This document shows positions 16,679 through 25,403 of a stretch of DNA of 64,000 nucleotides, in pieces (positions within the stretch are counted from its first letter, which is position 1; each line of letters starts with the position of its first letter). Source of the DNA: Halosolutus gelatinilyticus (GTDB lineage: Archaea; Halobacteriota; Halobacteria; Halobacteriales; Natrialbaceae); the NCBI RefSeq assembly GCF_023028105.1, contig NZ_CP095491.1:620001-684000 (forward strand), read 5' to 3'. The notes beneath the pieces were generated by a model that searched no databases, was not told the origin of the DNA, and was given only the letters and a program-made list of their open reading frames with translations. Both the position numbers and the translations under genes were made by a program.

Positions 16679-16686
16679 ATTTAAAC
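16679..16686 (+). promoter_or_regulatory. TATA box of the aIF-1A gene
   Basis: ATTTAAAC centred 27 nt before the GTG 16709. The spacing supports that GTG as start. Confidence 0.6.
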
Positions 16687-16708
16687 GTCCCCCGCTCGTA
16701 GTACCCTT

Positions 16709-16993
16709 GTGACAGAAGAAACAGGGCGACGTAACCTTCGGATGCCCAACAACGACGAAGTATTCGCCGTCGTTACGGAACACCTCGGCGGCAACCACGT
16801 GCAGCTTCGGTGCGAAGACGGCAAGGAACGCCTCGGTCGCATTCCCGGTCGGATGAAGTACCGAACCTGGATCGAACAGGACGACATCGTCGTCGCCGAA
16901 CCCTGGGACTGGCAGGACGAGAAGGCCACGATCGAGTGGCGATACACCAGCCAGGACGCCGACCAACTCCGCCGCGAAGGCCACATCGACTGA
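16709..16993 (+). CDS. translation initiation factor aIF-1A
   Basis: 94 residues, GTG start supported by promoter spacing. Single OB-fold: residues 10-80 ([60 protein letters not shown]). aIF-1A binds the ribosomal A site and helps correct start selection, the counterpart of bacterial IF1. The length is as expected for archaea. It is transcribed alone. Confidence 0.96.
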   Translation: MTEETGRRNLRMPNNDEVFAVVTEHLGGNHVQLRCEDGKERLGRIPGRMKYRTWIEQDDIVVAEPWDWQDEKATIEWRYTSQDADQLRREGHID

Positions 16994-17296
16994 TACTCTC
17001 GGCCCGTCCACGACGCCGCTTCTCCCGAGTAGAAACGCGTTTCCGATCGGAGCCGCTCCGACGATCGGCGAGCGACGCCGCTGGAAGGGAGCACAGAAAC
17101 GGAGTCGGGCTCTGATAGCAACGTTCCAACTGTTCTAGCAAGTAGTTGTATGCAGGCCGCGAGCGATCCACCCGTTCACGTCCGACGGGGACTCAGACAG
17201 GAGATCGAACGACTCCGCGAGGAGATCTCGAGGGTCGAACGGCGTCTCGAGGCGATCGAGGCCGACGGGAAGCAGGAAATCTCCGGCGGAGGACGG
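16994..17296. other. 303-nt gap with a coiled-coil-like open frame
   Basis: From ATG 17150 a plus-strand frame encodes about 49 residues with a good heptad-like charged helix (LRQEIERLREEISRVERRLE) before it enters sequence antisense to the DJ-1 gene. It has no stop before that gene and no clear promoter. It may be the front end of a truncated gene. I do not call a gene here. Confidence 0.4.
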
Positions 17297-17860
17297 TTAC
17301 TCCGCGGCCGCGAACTCCTCGACGATCGCGTCGCAGAACGCGTCGAGGTCGTCCGGATTCCGACTGGTGACGAGCCCGGCGTCGACGACAACCTCCTCGT
17401 CGACCCACTCCCCGCCGGCGTTGCGAACGTCGGTCTGCAGGCTGGGGTACGACGTCAGGGTTCGACCCTCGACGACGTCCGCCTCGATCAGCGTCCACAG
17501 GCCGTGGCAGATGACGCCGACGGGCCTACCCTCCGAGCGGTGCTCGCGCAAGAGGGCGACCGCGTCCTCGTCGGTCCGGAGCGTGTCCGCGCCGACCGTT
17601 CCGCCGGGGACGATCAGCGCGTCGTACTCGTCCGCGGAGACCTCGTCGAACGTGCGATCGATCTCGTAGGACTCGCTCCACTCGAGGTCGTTGTTGACGG
17701 TCTGCCCCTCGTCGCGCTCGCTTCCGAGAACGTCGACGCTCGCGCCGGCGTCGGAAACGGCCCGTTTCGATTCGGTGAACTCTACCTCTTCGGTGCCTTC
17801 CGGGGCGAGGAAGATCCCCACTCTCGTCCCGTCGAGTGGCTGTCGATCGGATTCGCTCAT
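17297..17860 (-). CDS. DJ-1/PfpI family protein (class I glutamine-amidotransferase-like)
   Basis: 187 residues from ATG 17858-17860, which begins MSESDRQPLDGTRVGIFLAPEG; 17 upstream codons are dropped. The nucleophile elbow is GVICHGLWTLIEAD with Cys118, and the upstream YDALIVPGGTVGADTLR is typical. The N-terminal residues EGTEEVEFTESKRAVSDAG supply the conserved Glu near the cysteine. Members act as proteases/chaperones, deglycases or glyoxalase III; which applies here is unknown. A likely role is stress protection in the cytoplasm. Confidence 0.92.
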   Translation of the reverse strand: MSESDRQPLDGTRVGIFLAPEGTEEVEFTESKRAVSDAGASVDVLGSERDEGQTVNNDLEWSESYEIDRTFDEVSADEYDALIVPGGTVGADTLRTDEDAVALLREHRSEGRPVGVICHGLWTLIEADVVEGRTLTSYPSLQTDVRNAGGEWVDEEVVVDAGLVTSRNPDDLDAFCDAIVEEFAAAE

Positions 17861-17978
17861 CACGCGAGACGTGGGACGGAGCGGAGGTAACGGTTGGACT
17901 TTCCTTTGCAACGGGAACCGCGGCGCCCGGAGGGACGCGACGTTCGATCGAGACCGTGGCTCCTGTGGCGGCTGGCTA

Positions 17979-18689
17979 TCACCGGGTCGCGCGTTTCCAC
18001 TCCTCCAGGCCGAGCACCTCGCCGTCGACGGCGTCCCGATCGGCGTCGGTCGCCGCCCAAACGAACATGCCCGCGATTTCCGCGGGATCGCGGCCCGAAT
18101 CGCCGGCGAGATCGGTCGCGACCTGCCCGGGGTCCAGACAGCCGATCGCGTAATCGGTGTCGGCCGCGAACCCTCGGACGATCGCCTCGGCGGCGGCCTT
18201 CGAGATCGCGTACGACCCGTAGCCCGGGCTCCCCGAGCGGGCGACCGCGCCCGTCGGAACGAGCACGCGCGCCCCCTCGTTCAGGTGGGGCAGGGCCTCG
18301 TGGATCGTCGCGAAGACGCCGCGCGCGTTCGTCCGCCAGTGGTCGTCGAACGCCGCGTACGACTCTCGGTCGGTGGGCGTCCGTCCGGGCGTCCCGTGGT
18401 AGACGCCCGCGGCGGGGACGACCACGTCGAGGCCGCCGCGATCGCCGGTTCGCGAGGCCGTCTCGACGAGGCGTTCGACGTCGAACTCGTCGCGGACGTC
18501 GGTCCGGAGGCCTGCGACGGTCCCGCTTCCGTTAGCGCTGCTCGCTTCGAGATCTGAAACGGTCTCCTCGATCGCGTCGCCGTCCCGCGAGCCGACGACG
18601 ACCGTCGCGCCCTCGCCCGCGAACGCGTCCGCGACCGCCCGTCCGATGCCGCGCGTCCCGCCGGTTACGACGACTGTCCGCTGATCCAT
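17979..18689 (-). CDS. SDR family oxidoreductase
   Basis: 236 residues. Classical short-chain dehydrogenase: nucleotide motif VVVTGGTRGIGRAVADAFAG at 6-25, basic or polar VVVGSRDG after the second strand suggesting NADP(H), PAAGVYHG in the NNAG position, and the catalytic YGSYAISKAAAEAIV (Tyr and Lys four apart) after LVPTGAVARSG. The length fits the family. Substrate unknown. It lies 118 nt behind the DJ-1 gene in the same direction, with separate transcription possible. Confidence 0.93.
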   Translation of the reverse strand: MDQRTVVVTGGTRGIGRAVADAFAGEGATVVVGSRDGDAIEETVSDLEASSANGSGTVAGLRTDVRDEFDVERLVETASRTGDRGGLDVVVPAAGVYHGTPGRTPTDRESYAAFDDHWRTNARGVFATIHEALPHLNEGARVLVPTGAVARSGSPGYGSYAISKAAAEAIVRGFAADTDYAIGCLDPGQVATDLAGDSGRDPAEIAGMFVWAATDADRDAVDGEVLGLEEWKRATR

Positions 18690-18740
18690 ACGCCCCTTAT
18701 TGCAGGGTGGGAACCAGAAACCTCGGGAACCGGCGGACCG

Positions 18741-20606
18741 CTACCGACGCCCGAACAGCCGTCGGAACAGGCTGCGCTTGCTCGGGCGTTCGGCGAGCAG
18801 GACGGAACAGTCGACGTCGGTGATGACGTCCAGGTGCAGCGAGCCGGTGACGAGTCGCGAGAGCAACCCGCGCTCGCTCGCGCCGATCAGCATCAGCGTG
18901 TGGTCGCCCGCCGCGCGACAGATCGCTCCTTCGACGTCGCCCGAGTCGTCGACGATGAGGTCGGCGTTCTCCAGGTCGTGATCGGCGGCCCAGTCGGCGA
19001 GGAAGCGTTTGCCGGCCGCGCGCTCGTCGGGCCCGTCGACGACGTGCAGGAGCGAGACGTCCGAGCCGTGCATCGTGCGAAGGGTCCGGGCGACTTCGGC
19101 GCTCAGATCGGAATCCGGCCCCCCGGCGGTCGGCAGGAGAATCCGCGAGGCGTCCATGCCGCGATCCTTGAACACCAGGAAGTCACAGGGGAGTTGACTG
19201 GTGAGTTCGTTGATCGGGCGTTCGGCGCGAGCGGCCCCCCACAGGTGATTCGCGTCCCAGCCGATGACGACGAGGTCGGCGTGTTGCCGCTCGGCGGTCG
19301 TGAAGATGTCCTCGAACGATCGGTGGGAGACCACCGTCGAGGTCTCGGTCTCGACGTCGTAGTCGGCGATCGATTCCGCGACGTCCTCCAGCAGGTTCTC
19401 GGACTCCGCGACGATTCGACCGCGCTGCCCGGGGCCGGCGGCCGACGGCCGATCGGGAACCTGCACGATGTGGACGACGTGGATCACCGCGTCTTCGCGT
19501 TCGCTCGCGAGCGTCGCCGCCAACTGCACGAGCCGCGACTCGGTTCGCGGGTTGGCGATCGGAACCAGCACCCGGTAGGCGCCTTCTTCGGCCGCGGCCG
19601 CGGTTCGCTCGGCGGTATCGACCAGCGGGACGTAAGAGCGACCGACGAACCCCCCGAACAGCCACTCGCTGATCGAGAGTTTCCGTTCGACCCCGCCGAA
19701 GCGCGCGGCTTCGAGTCGCTCCTCGCTCGTCTGGTAGTAGTTGACGACCGTTACGAGGATGACTCCCCCGAGCGTGTTCCCGAGCAGTACGGGGAGGACG
19801 AACTCGGTCATCCCGACGAACGGGTTCAGGTTGTCACCGAGGACGAGATAGACCATCTCGGTGAACGAGACGACGACGTGAAAGAGGTTCCCGACCGGGA
19901 TCGCGAGGAACGCGAGGTAGACGACGAGGAGCCGGGAGACCGTATCCCGAGAGGCGAAGGTGACCCAGACGACGCCGGCGACGATCAGGCCGGCGAACGC
20001 GCCCTTAAAGAACAGGTCCCACCACGGCGTCTCGATGCCGTGCCGGGCGATCGACAGCGCCGCCTCCTCGGCCGATTGGTCAAACACGCCGCCCCAGGTG
20101 AGCGCGATCGCGCCGAGGGCGCCGCCGGTGAAGTTCCCCGCGAGCACGATGACCCAGTGACGGAGCAGCGCGGGAAGGCTGACCAGCCGCTCGATCGTCA
20201 GGGCGACCGGCGGGAGCGTGTTCTCGGTGTACAGCTGGTAGCCGCCGATGATGATGTAGATGAACCCGAGCGGATACAGCAGGTAACTCAAGATCGGATG
20301 GCCGTCGGTCGACCCGTACAGCGACGCGTACAGCAGGAACGTGATCGTAATCGCGAAGCCGGCGGCGAGGCCGCTGAAGAATAGCTCCCGGTTTCCCGAG
20401 GTCACCTCCTCGTCCGCGTCCGCGATGATTCGCTGAAAGACTTCGTCGGAGGAGAACCGATCGGGGACGACAGATCCGACCGCGGGCGCGCCGTGGCGCG
20501 ATCGCTCGACCGCCTCACGGACCGCCTCGGCCTGGTCGGGCGGTCCGTCGGACTCCCGCTCGGCGGCGTCCGCGCCGACGCGTTCGGGCTGCTCCTGATC
20601 GCTCAT
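18741..20606 (-). CDS. formate/nitrite-type channel fused to two universal-stress domains
   Basis: 621 residues from ATG 20604-20606. Residues 1-60 are a soluble acidic lead; about 60-300 hold six membrane helices of the FNT family (FSGLAAGFAITITFLLYASL, GYQLYTENTLPPVALTIERL, HWVIVLAGNFTGGALGAIAL, EFVLPVLLGNTLGGVILVTV). After a linker (SISEWLFGGFV) come two tandem UspA folds: about 345-480 (YRVLVPIANPRTESRLVQLA) and 485-605 (ASRILLPTAGGPDSDLSAEV, ending HTLMLIGASERGLLSRLVTG). FNT channels pass small monovalent acids such as formate, nitrite, acetate or lactate; the Usp part may gate the channel by nucleotide or stress. The fusion is known in haloarchaea, substrate unknown. It diverges from crtD. 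Confidence 0.9.
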   Translation of the reverse strand: MSDQEQPERVGADAAERESDGPPDQAEAVREAVERSRHGAPAVGSVVPDRFSSDEVFQRIIADADEEVTSGNRELFFSGLAAGFAITITFLLYASLYGSTDGHPILSYLLYPLGFIYIIIGGYQLYTENTLPPVALTIERLVSLPALLRHWVIVLAGNFTGGALGAIALTWGGVFDQSAEEAALSIARHGIETPWWDLFFKGAFAGLIVAGVVWVTFASRDTVSRLLVVYLAFLAIPVGNLFHVVVSFTEMVYLVLGDNLNPFVGMTEFVLPVLLGNTLGGVILVTVVNYYQTSEERLEAARFGGVERKLSISEWLFGGFVGRSYVPLVDTAERTAAAAEEGAYRVLVPIANPRTESRLVQLAATLASEREDAVIHVVHIVQVPDRPSAAGPGQRGRIVAESENLLEDVAESIADYDVETETSTVVSHRSFEDIFTTAERQHADLVVIGWDANHLWGAARAERPINELTSQLPCDFLVFKDRGMDASRILLPTAGGPDSDLSAEVARTLRTMHGSDVSLLHVVDGPDERAAGKRFLADWAADHDLENADLIVDDSGDVEGAICRAAGDHTLMLIGASERGLLSRLVTGSLHLDVITDVDCSVLLAERPSKRSLFRRLFGRR

Positions 20607-20743
20607 TGTCGGGACCGAAACGCGGAACGGACTAAGCGTTTGGCTTTGAGGGCGATGCGACCTGGAGGGGCGGAGCCGCTCGGTCTCGGCCCTACACCGG
20701 GCGACCGATCGAGCGATCGGCGGCCGCTGCACCCCGGAACCCT

Positions 20744-20755
20744 ACGTAAGTACGT
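20744..20755. repeat. inverted repeat in the crtD upstream region
   Basis: ACGTA-AG-TACGT, perfect 5-bp arms around 2 nt, 38 nt before the crtD start and in the 186-nt divergent gap with the FNT-Usp gene. A possible operator for crtD. TTTTTCAA at 20762-20769 could serve as a weak TATA box for a transcript that begins near ATG 20793. Confidence 0.35.
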
Positions 20756-20792
20756 CACATGTTTTTCAATGGTCCGCCACGTTGGTTCGGGT

Positions 20793-22361
20793 ATGCAATC
20801 GCTGGCCGGAGCGTCGGTCGTGGTGATCGGCGCCGGGGTCGGCGGGCTCTCGACGGCCTGTTACCTCGCCGACGCGGGTGCCGACGTGCGGGTGATCGAG
20901 AAGAACGAACAGCTGGGCGGCCGCGCGAGTCGGCTCGAACGGGACGGGTTCCGCTTCGATATGGGCCCGTCGTGGTACCTGATGCCCGACGTCTTCGAGC
21001 GGTTCTTCGCCGAGTTCGATCGGACGCCGACCGAGTACTACGGCCTCACGCACCTCGATCCGCACTACCGGATCTTCTTCAAAGATAGCGCGGGACGGAG
21101 TTCTGCGAACGAGACGGCAGGGCCGCGAGACGGCCCGCGAACACACGGGGACAGGGTCGATATCACGCCCGACCTCGATCGGACGAAAGAACTCTTCGAG
21201 CAGTACGAAGCGGGCGCGGGCGAGGCCCTTGAGCGGTATCTCGCGAAGTCGCGGGAGAACTACGAGGTCGGGATGCAGCACTTCGTCTACGAGGACCGGA
21301 CCCGACTGCGGGACTACCTCGATCCGGACGTGGCGAGGCAGGCCCGCGGTCTCTCGTTGCTCGGGTCGATGCAGGGACACGTGGAGAATTACTTCGACCA
21401 CCCCAAGTTGCAGCAGATAATGCAGTATACGCTGGTCTTCCTCGGGGGCTCCCCGACGAACACGCCGGCGCTGTACAACCTGATGAGCCACGTCGACTTC
21501 AACCTCGGCGTCTGGTACCCCGAGAACGGACTGGCCGGCGTCATCGACGGCATCGCCGATCTCGGCCGCGAACTCGGCGTCGAGTACAATACGGATCGGC
21601 CGGCGACCGCGATCAAGGGCCGCCAGGGGGCGTTTCTCGTCGAGACGACGGACGGCCCGCTCCGGTCGGATCTCGTGGTCAGCAACGCCGACTACGCCCA
21701 CACGGAACAGGAGCTGCTGCCGCCCGAACGCCGCGGCTACGACGCCGACTACTGGGAGTCCCGAACGTACGCCCCCTCCGCGTTCCTGCTCTACTTCGGC
21801 GTCGAGGGCGACGTCGAGAATCTGGCACACCACACGCTCGTCCTCCCGACCGACTGGGAGGAGCACTTCGATCAGATCTTCGAAGATCCGCAGTGGCCCG
21901 ACGACCCGGCCTACTACCTCTGTGTCCCCTCCGAAACCGACGATTCGGTGGCGCCCGAGGGCCACAGCAACCTGTTCGTTCTGGTTCCGATCGCGCCCGG
22001 CCTCGAGGACACGCCCGAGCAGCGCCGCGAGTACCGGGAACAGATCCTCAAGGATATCGCCGAACACACCGGCACCGATCTGCGCGATCGGATCGTCGTC
22101 GAGGAGACGTTCTGCATCGAGGACTTCGCCGATCGGTACAACAGCTTCCGGGGGACCGCACTCGGCATGGCGCACACGCTCCGGCAGACCTCCCTCTTCC
22201 GGCCACCCCACCGATCGAAGGCGGTCGACGGACTCTACTTCACGGGGTCGTACACGACACCCGGAATCGGTGTGCCGATGTGTCTCATCAGCGGCGAGTT
22301 GACCGCCGAGAAGGTCCTCGAGGACTACGGGAAACCCGAACCGGCGATCGGTCGCCGGTGA
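20793..22361 (+). CDS. crtD: carotenoid 3,4-desaturase CrtD (phytoene desaturase family)
   Basis: 522 residues from ATG 20793, the start that gives the usual MQSLAGASVVVIGAGVGGLS; an ATG at 20769 would add eight residues. FAD site GAGVGGLSTACYLADAGADV near 13-32; C-terminal FTGSYTTPGIGVPMCLISG closes the flavin fold. A linker of about 20 residues rich in Ser, Gly, Arg and Thr (about 99-118) interrupts FFKD and GDRVDI, which are normally close together. Followed by lyeJ and cruF, the set that makes bacterioruberin: CrtD introduces the 3,4 double bonds into C45/C50 intermediates in the membrane. Plain phytoene desaturase is the alternative by sequence. Confidence 0.9.
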   Translation: MQSLAGASVVVIGAGVGGLSTACYLADAGADVRVIEKNEQLGGRASRLERDGFRFDMGPSWYLMPDVFERFFAEFDRTPTEYYGLTHLDPHYRIFFKDSAGRSSANETAGPRDGPRTHGDRVDITPDLDRTKELFEQYEAGAGEALERYLAKSRENYEVGMQHFVYEDRTRLRDYLDPDVARQARGLSLLGSMQGHVENYFDHPKLQQIMQYTLVFLGGSPTNTPALYNLMSHVDFNLGVWYPENGLAGVIDGIADLGRELGVEYNTDRPATAIKGRQGAFLVETTDGPLRSDLVVSNADYAHTEQELLPPERRGYDADYWESRTYAPSAFLLYFGVEGDVENLAHHTLVLPTDWEEHFDQIFEDPQWPDDPAYYLCVPSETDDSVAPEGHSNLFVLVPIAPGLEDTPEQRREYREQILKDIAEHTGTDLRDRIVVEETFCIEDFADRYNSFRGTALGMAHTLRQTSLFRPPHRSKAVDGLYFTGSYTTPGIGVPMCLISGELTAEKVLEDYGKPEPAIGRR

Positions 22362-22370
22362 GCGATCGCC

Positions 22371-23315
22371 ATGACCGAGAACTCGGAGTCGCGCTCCGAC
22401 GGGCGTTCGGACCCCGGACCGGGATCGGAGTCGGGGACAGGGCCGGAAGCGCGGCCCGCGAGCAGGGGCGAATCGCGCCCGATCCAACGGCTCTCATACC
22501 TCCTGGCCCTCTCGCGGCCTCGATTCTGGCTCTACCTGGCTGGACCCGTCCTCGTCGGCGTCGCGTACGCCGCCGACAGCGTCGGCGACCTGTTCGCGCC
22601 GGCGGCGATCCTCCTGTTCGCGTACTTCCTCCTCCCGGCGAACGTCTTCCTCTACGGGATCAACGACGTCTTCGACCGCGAGATCGACGCGGCAAACCCC
22701 AAGAAGGAGGAGCGAGAGGCCCGGTACCGGGGACAGCGATCGGTTCCCGTCGCCGTCGCAATCTGCGCACTGCTGCCGCTGCTGGTCCTTCCCGCCATCC
22801 CGGCGCCGGCGTGGCCCTGGCTCGCGGCGTTTCTCGTCCTCGGCGCCGCCTACAGCGCCCCGCCGGTCCGATTCAAGACGAGGCCGCCGCTCGATTCGGT
22901 CTCGAACGGGCTGTACATCACGCCCGGCGCGGCGGCCTTCGCAGCCGTGGCGGGCGCACAGCCGCCGCCGCTCGCGATCGCGGGCGGCTGGCTGTGGGCG
23001 ATGGGGATGCACACGTTCTCGGCGATCCCCGACATCGACCCCGATCGAGAGACGGGAATCCGGACGACCGCGACGGTGCTCGGCGAGCGACGGACATACG
23101 CCTACTGCGGCGCGTGCTGGCTCGCCAGCGCCGCCGCCTTCGGCGCGCTCGATTACCGGCTGGGCGCGCTCATGCTCGTCTACCCCGTTCTCGTGGCGGC
23201 GATCGCGGCGGCGAACGTGGCCGTCGATCGGGCCTACTGGTGGTTCCCGGCGATCAACGCGGTCGTCGGCGCGGCGCTGACGATGGGCGGCCTCTGGAGG
23301 CTGGTCTATGGATAA
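22371..23315 (+). CDS. lyeJ: lycopene elongase/1,2-hydratase (UbiA prenyltransferase)
   Basis: 314 residues, ATG nine nt after crtD stops. N-terminal 35 residues are a disordered Ser/Gly/Arg/Glu lead; the rest is a UbiA-fold membrane enzyme with about eight helices. Two Asp-rich prenyl-diphosphate sites are intact: LYGINDVFDREIDAANPKKE at about 99-118 and FSAIPDIDPDRETGIRTTAT at about 218-237. In haloarchaea this enzyme adds C5 units from dimethylallyl diphosphate to each end of lycopene and hydrates the ends, leading to C50 carotenoids. Role assigned from position between crtD and cruF; other UbiA activities would be possible elsewhere. Confidence 0.93.
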   Translation: MTENSESRSDGRSDPGPGSESGTGPEARPASRGESRPIQRLSYLLALSRPRFWLYLAGPVLVGVAYAADSVGDLFAPAAILLFAYFLLPANVFLYGINDVFDREIDAANPKKEEREARYRGQRSVPVAVAICALLPLLVLPAIPAPAWPWLAAFLVLGAAYSAPPVRFKTRPPLDSVSNGLYITPGAAAFAAVAGAQPPPLAIAGGWLWAMGMHTFSAIPDIDPDRETGIRTTATVLGERRTYAYCGACWLASAAAFGALDYRLGALMLVYPVLVAAIAAANVAVDRAYWWFPAINAVVGAALTMGGLWRLVYG

Positions 23316-24183
23316 CCTACCGACCGTACGATCCCGCGAGTGGTCGCGAACCGCCGTTCAGCGGGACCTGGAGGCGCTCGTCCGCGAGAATCGGTTCACG
23401 ATCGCCGTGGTGTTCCCGATCGTCGGTGCGGTATCGCTGGTGGCGAGCGCCGAGAGCCTGCTGCCGGCGCCGCTCGCCTACAACCCGCTGGTGATCCTGT
23501 TCGGGACGCTGGTCATGCGCTCGCCGCTGATCGTCGGCCTGTTGCCGCGAATCGATCGGCGGGTCCTGGGCTGGCTCGCCGCGCTGACGGTCTACACGTA
23601 CGCGATCGAGGTCGTCGGCGTGCGGACGGGCTGGCCCTACGGCGCGTTCGAGTACGGGATCCAGCTGGGTCCGATGCTGTTCGGCGAGGTGCCGCTGGCG
23701 CTGCCGCTGTTTTTCGTTCCGCTGGCGGTGAACGCCTACCTGCTCACGCTGCTCGTGCTGCGAGAGCGGGCGGCCAACCCCGCGGTTCGCCTCGCGAGCG
23801 CGATCGTCGCCGTCGTCGGGATCGACCTCGTCCTCGATCCCGCGGCCGTCGCGATCGGCTTCTGGGCGTACGTCCCGCCAGGCGGGTACTACGGCGTTCC
23901 CCTCTCGAACTATTTCGGCTGGCTGCTCTCGGGAACGGTCGCCGTCGTCCTCATCGACCTCACGTTCGATCGGACGGCGCTGGTCGAACGCGTTCGAAGC
24001 TGCGAGTTCGTCCTCGACGACCTGGTGAGCTTCGTCCTGCTGTGGGGGACGATCAACGTCCTGTACGGGAACTGGCTCGCCGCTGGCGTCGCCGGCCTGC
24101 TCTGTCTCGCCCTGTTCAGCACGGATCGGTACGATCGCGATCTGCTCTCGGCGGCGCTTCCGGGAACCGGGCGGCGGAACTGA
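23308..24183 (+). CDS. cruF: C50 carotenoid hydratase CruF (bisanhydrobacterioruberin hydratase)
   Basis: 291 residues, ATG inside the end of lyeJ (8-nt overlap, translational coupling). Seven or more hydrophobic segments, including NPLVILFGTLVMRSPLIVGL, VYTYAIEVVGVRTGWPYGAF and GFWAYVPPGGYYGVPLSNYF. The conserved Glu in IEVVGVRTG and Asp in LVLDPAAVAIGFWAYV are typical of the CruF/DUF422 fold. It hydrates the C2'',3'' bonds of bisanhydrobacterioruberin to give bacterioruberin, the red membrane pigment. Last gene of the plus-strand carotenoid operon; crtB converges 200 nt away. Confidence 0.92.
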   Translation: MDNLPTVRSREWSRTAVQRDLEALVRENRFTIAVVFPIVGAVSLVASAESLLPAPLAYNPLVILFGTLVMRSPLIVGLLPRIDRRVLGWLAALTVYTYAIEVVGVRTGWPYGAFEYGIQLGPMLFGEVPLALPLFFVPLAVNAYLLTLLVLRERAANPAVRLASAIVAVVGIDLVLDPAAVAIGFWAYVPPGGYYGVPLSNYFGWLLSGTVAVVLIDLTFDRTALVERVRSCEFVLDDLVSFVLLWGTINVLYGNWLAAGVAGLLCLALFSTDRYDRDLLSAALPGTGRRN

Positions 24184-24383
24184 GTCGTCCCTCGGCTATT
24201 CGGCCACGGCGATTGAAGCGAGCAGCCGCTGTGGTTCGTACTTCGCGTCATCAGTGACTGTCGCTCAGAGTCGAGGAACCGATGTCCACGATATCGCGGG
24301 GGGCCATAGCCGCAGGGGTCACAGCACCGAGGGTCGACCGGAGGTGAGGCAGATCGAACCGGCGGCCGATCGCGACGCCTGCG

Positions 24384-25337
24384 CTACCGGGTCGGCACGC
24401 GCTCGCCCGGACTGGGGCTGTGGCGGTCCAGATCGTCGGCCGTCGGAACGGCGGAGACGCGTCGGAACACCGCCTCGGGGTCGCGGTTCCAGTGCCAGCG
24501 CCAGCGGGTTTTCACGAGACATCGGAGTTTCCGCGTCGTCGACAGCGACGGCTCCGAGGAGAGCACGTCGTAGTCGCGGTCGCGGATAAGCGAGTGGTGT
24601 TCGGCGTAGAGGACGGCCGCGAGCAGAACCGGAAGCTGACAGTCTTCGGGTAGGTACCGGATTCCCGCGACGCCCTCCCGGTAGAGGTCCTCGGTCCGAC
24701 CGAGTTCGTCGGCCATCGCCGCTGCGAACGACTCCGAGTACTCGAGGCGCTCGATCTGGTCGTCCGGGACGCCGTGGGCGCGCAACGTCTCTCGGGGGAG
24801 GTAGATCCGATCGCGATCGACGACGTCCTCGCGGACGTCCCGCAGGAAGTTCGTCATCTGGAAGGCTTCGCCGAGTTTAACGGCGTGGGGGAGCGCCGCC
24901 TCCTTCGCCGCCGGTTCCATGATCGCGGTCATCATCACGCCGACGGCCGCGGCCGAGCCGCGCATGTACGACTCGAGTTCGTCGTAGGTTTCGTACCGGT
25001 GCGTGTCGATGTCGGCCGCCATCGCGTCGACGAACGCGTCGACCTCCGCGTCGGCGATGCCGTACCGCTCTCGGAGTTCCTGGAACGCGTCGAGGACGGG
25101 GTCGTTCGGCTCGGCCTCTCCGAATGCCTCGGCGCGGAGGCGCTCGAGCTCTGCCCGCTGCTCCGCAGGCGAGCGCCCGGCGGGGTCGTCGACTATTTCG
25201 TCCGCGATGCGAAAAAACGCGTAGAGGACGTGGGTCGCGTTGCGGACCCGCTCCGGAAGGAACCGGGTCGCGAGGTAGAAGGTCCTCCCGGTCCGTTTCT
25301 GGATCGCCTTGCCTGCGTCGATGTGTTCCTGTTCCAT
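24384..25337 (-). CDS. crtB: phytoene synthase CrtB
   Basis: 317 residues from ATG 25335-25337 (MEQEHIDAGKAIQKRTGRTF); the frame is open far upstream but only as a shadow of the next gene. Both Asp-rich motifs are seen: FFRIADEIVDDPAG at 42-55 and MTNFLRDVREDVVDRDRIYL near 165-184. It condenses two geranylgeranyl diphosphates to phytoene, the first committed step of carotenoid synthesis. Squalene synthase is excluded by the neighbours. It is transcribed toward the crtD operon from its own promoter, which carries a Bat-UAS-like element. Confidence 0.96.
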   Translation of the reverse strand: MEQEHIDAGKAIQKRTGRTFYLATRFLPERVRNATHVLYAFFRIADEIVDDPAGRSPAEQRAELERLRAEAFGEAEPNDPVLDAFQELRERYGIADAEVDAFVDAMAADIDTHRYETYDELESYMRGSAAAVGVMMTAIMEPAAKEAALPHAVKLGEAFQMTNFLRDVREDVVDRDRIYLPRETLRAHGVPDDQIERLEYSESFAAAMADELGRTEDLYREGVAGIRYLPEDCQLPVLLAAVLYAEHHSLIRDRDYDVLSSEPSLSTTRKLRCLVKTRWRWHWNRDPEAVFRRVSAVPTADDLDRHSPSPGERVPTR

Positions 25338-25386
25338 TCTCGACCTCACCACCGTCGACGGCGGGATGTCGGTGCTACGACAATTG

Positions 25387-25395
25387 TATATAAAA
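25387..25395 (-). promoter_or_regulatory. TATA box of crtB
   Basis: On the minus strand TTTTATATA, one of the strongest TATA boxes in the window. A start of transcription about 26 nt downstream (near 25365) would give a leader of some 28 nt before the ATG. Confidence 0.7.
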
Positions 25396-25403
25396 GGCCT
25401 CCC

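Noticed and set aside
20766-22487. Minus-strand open frame of 573 codons opposite crtD
   Set aside because: The plus strand encodes an unmistakable FAD-dependent carotenoid desaturase; the antisense frame shows no motif.
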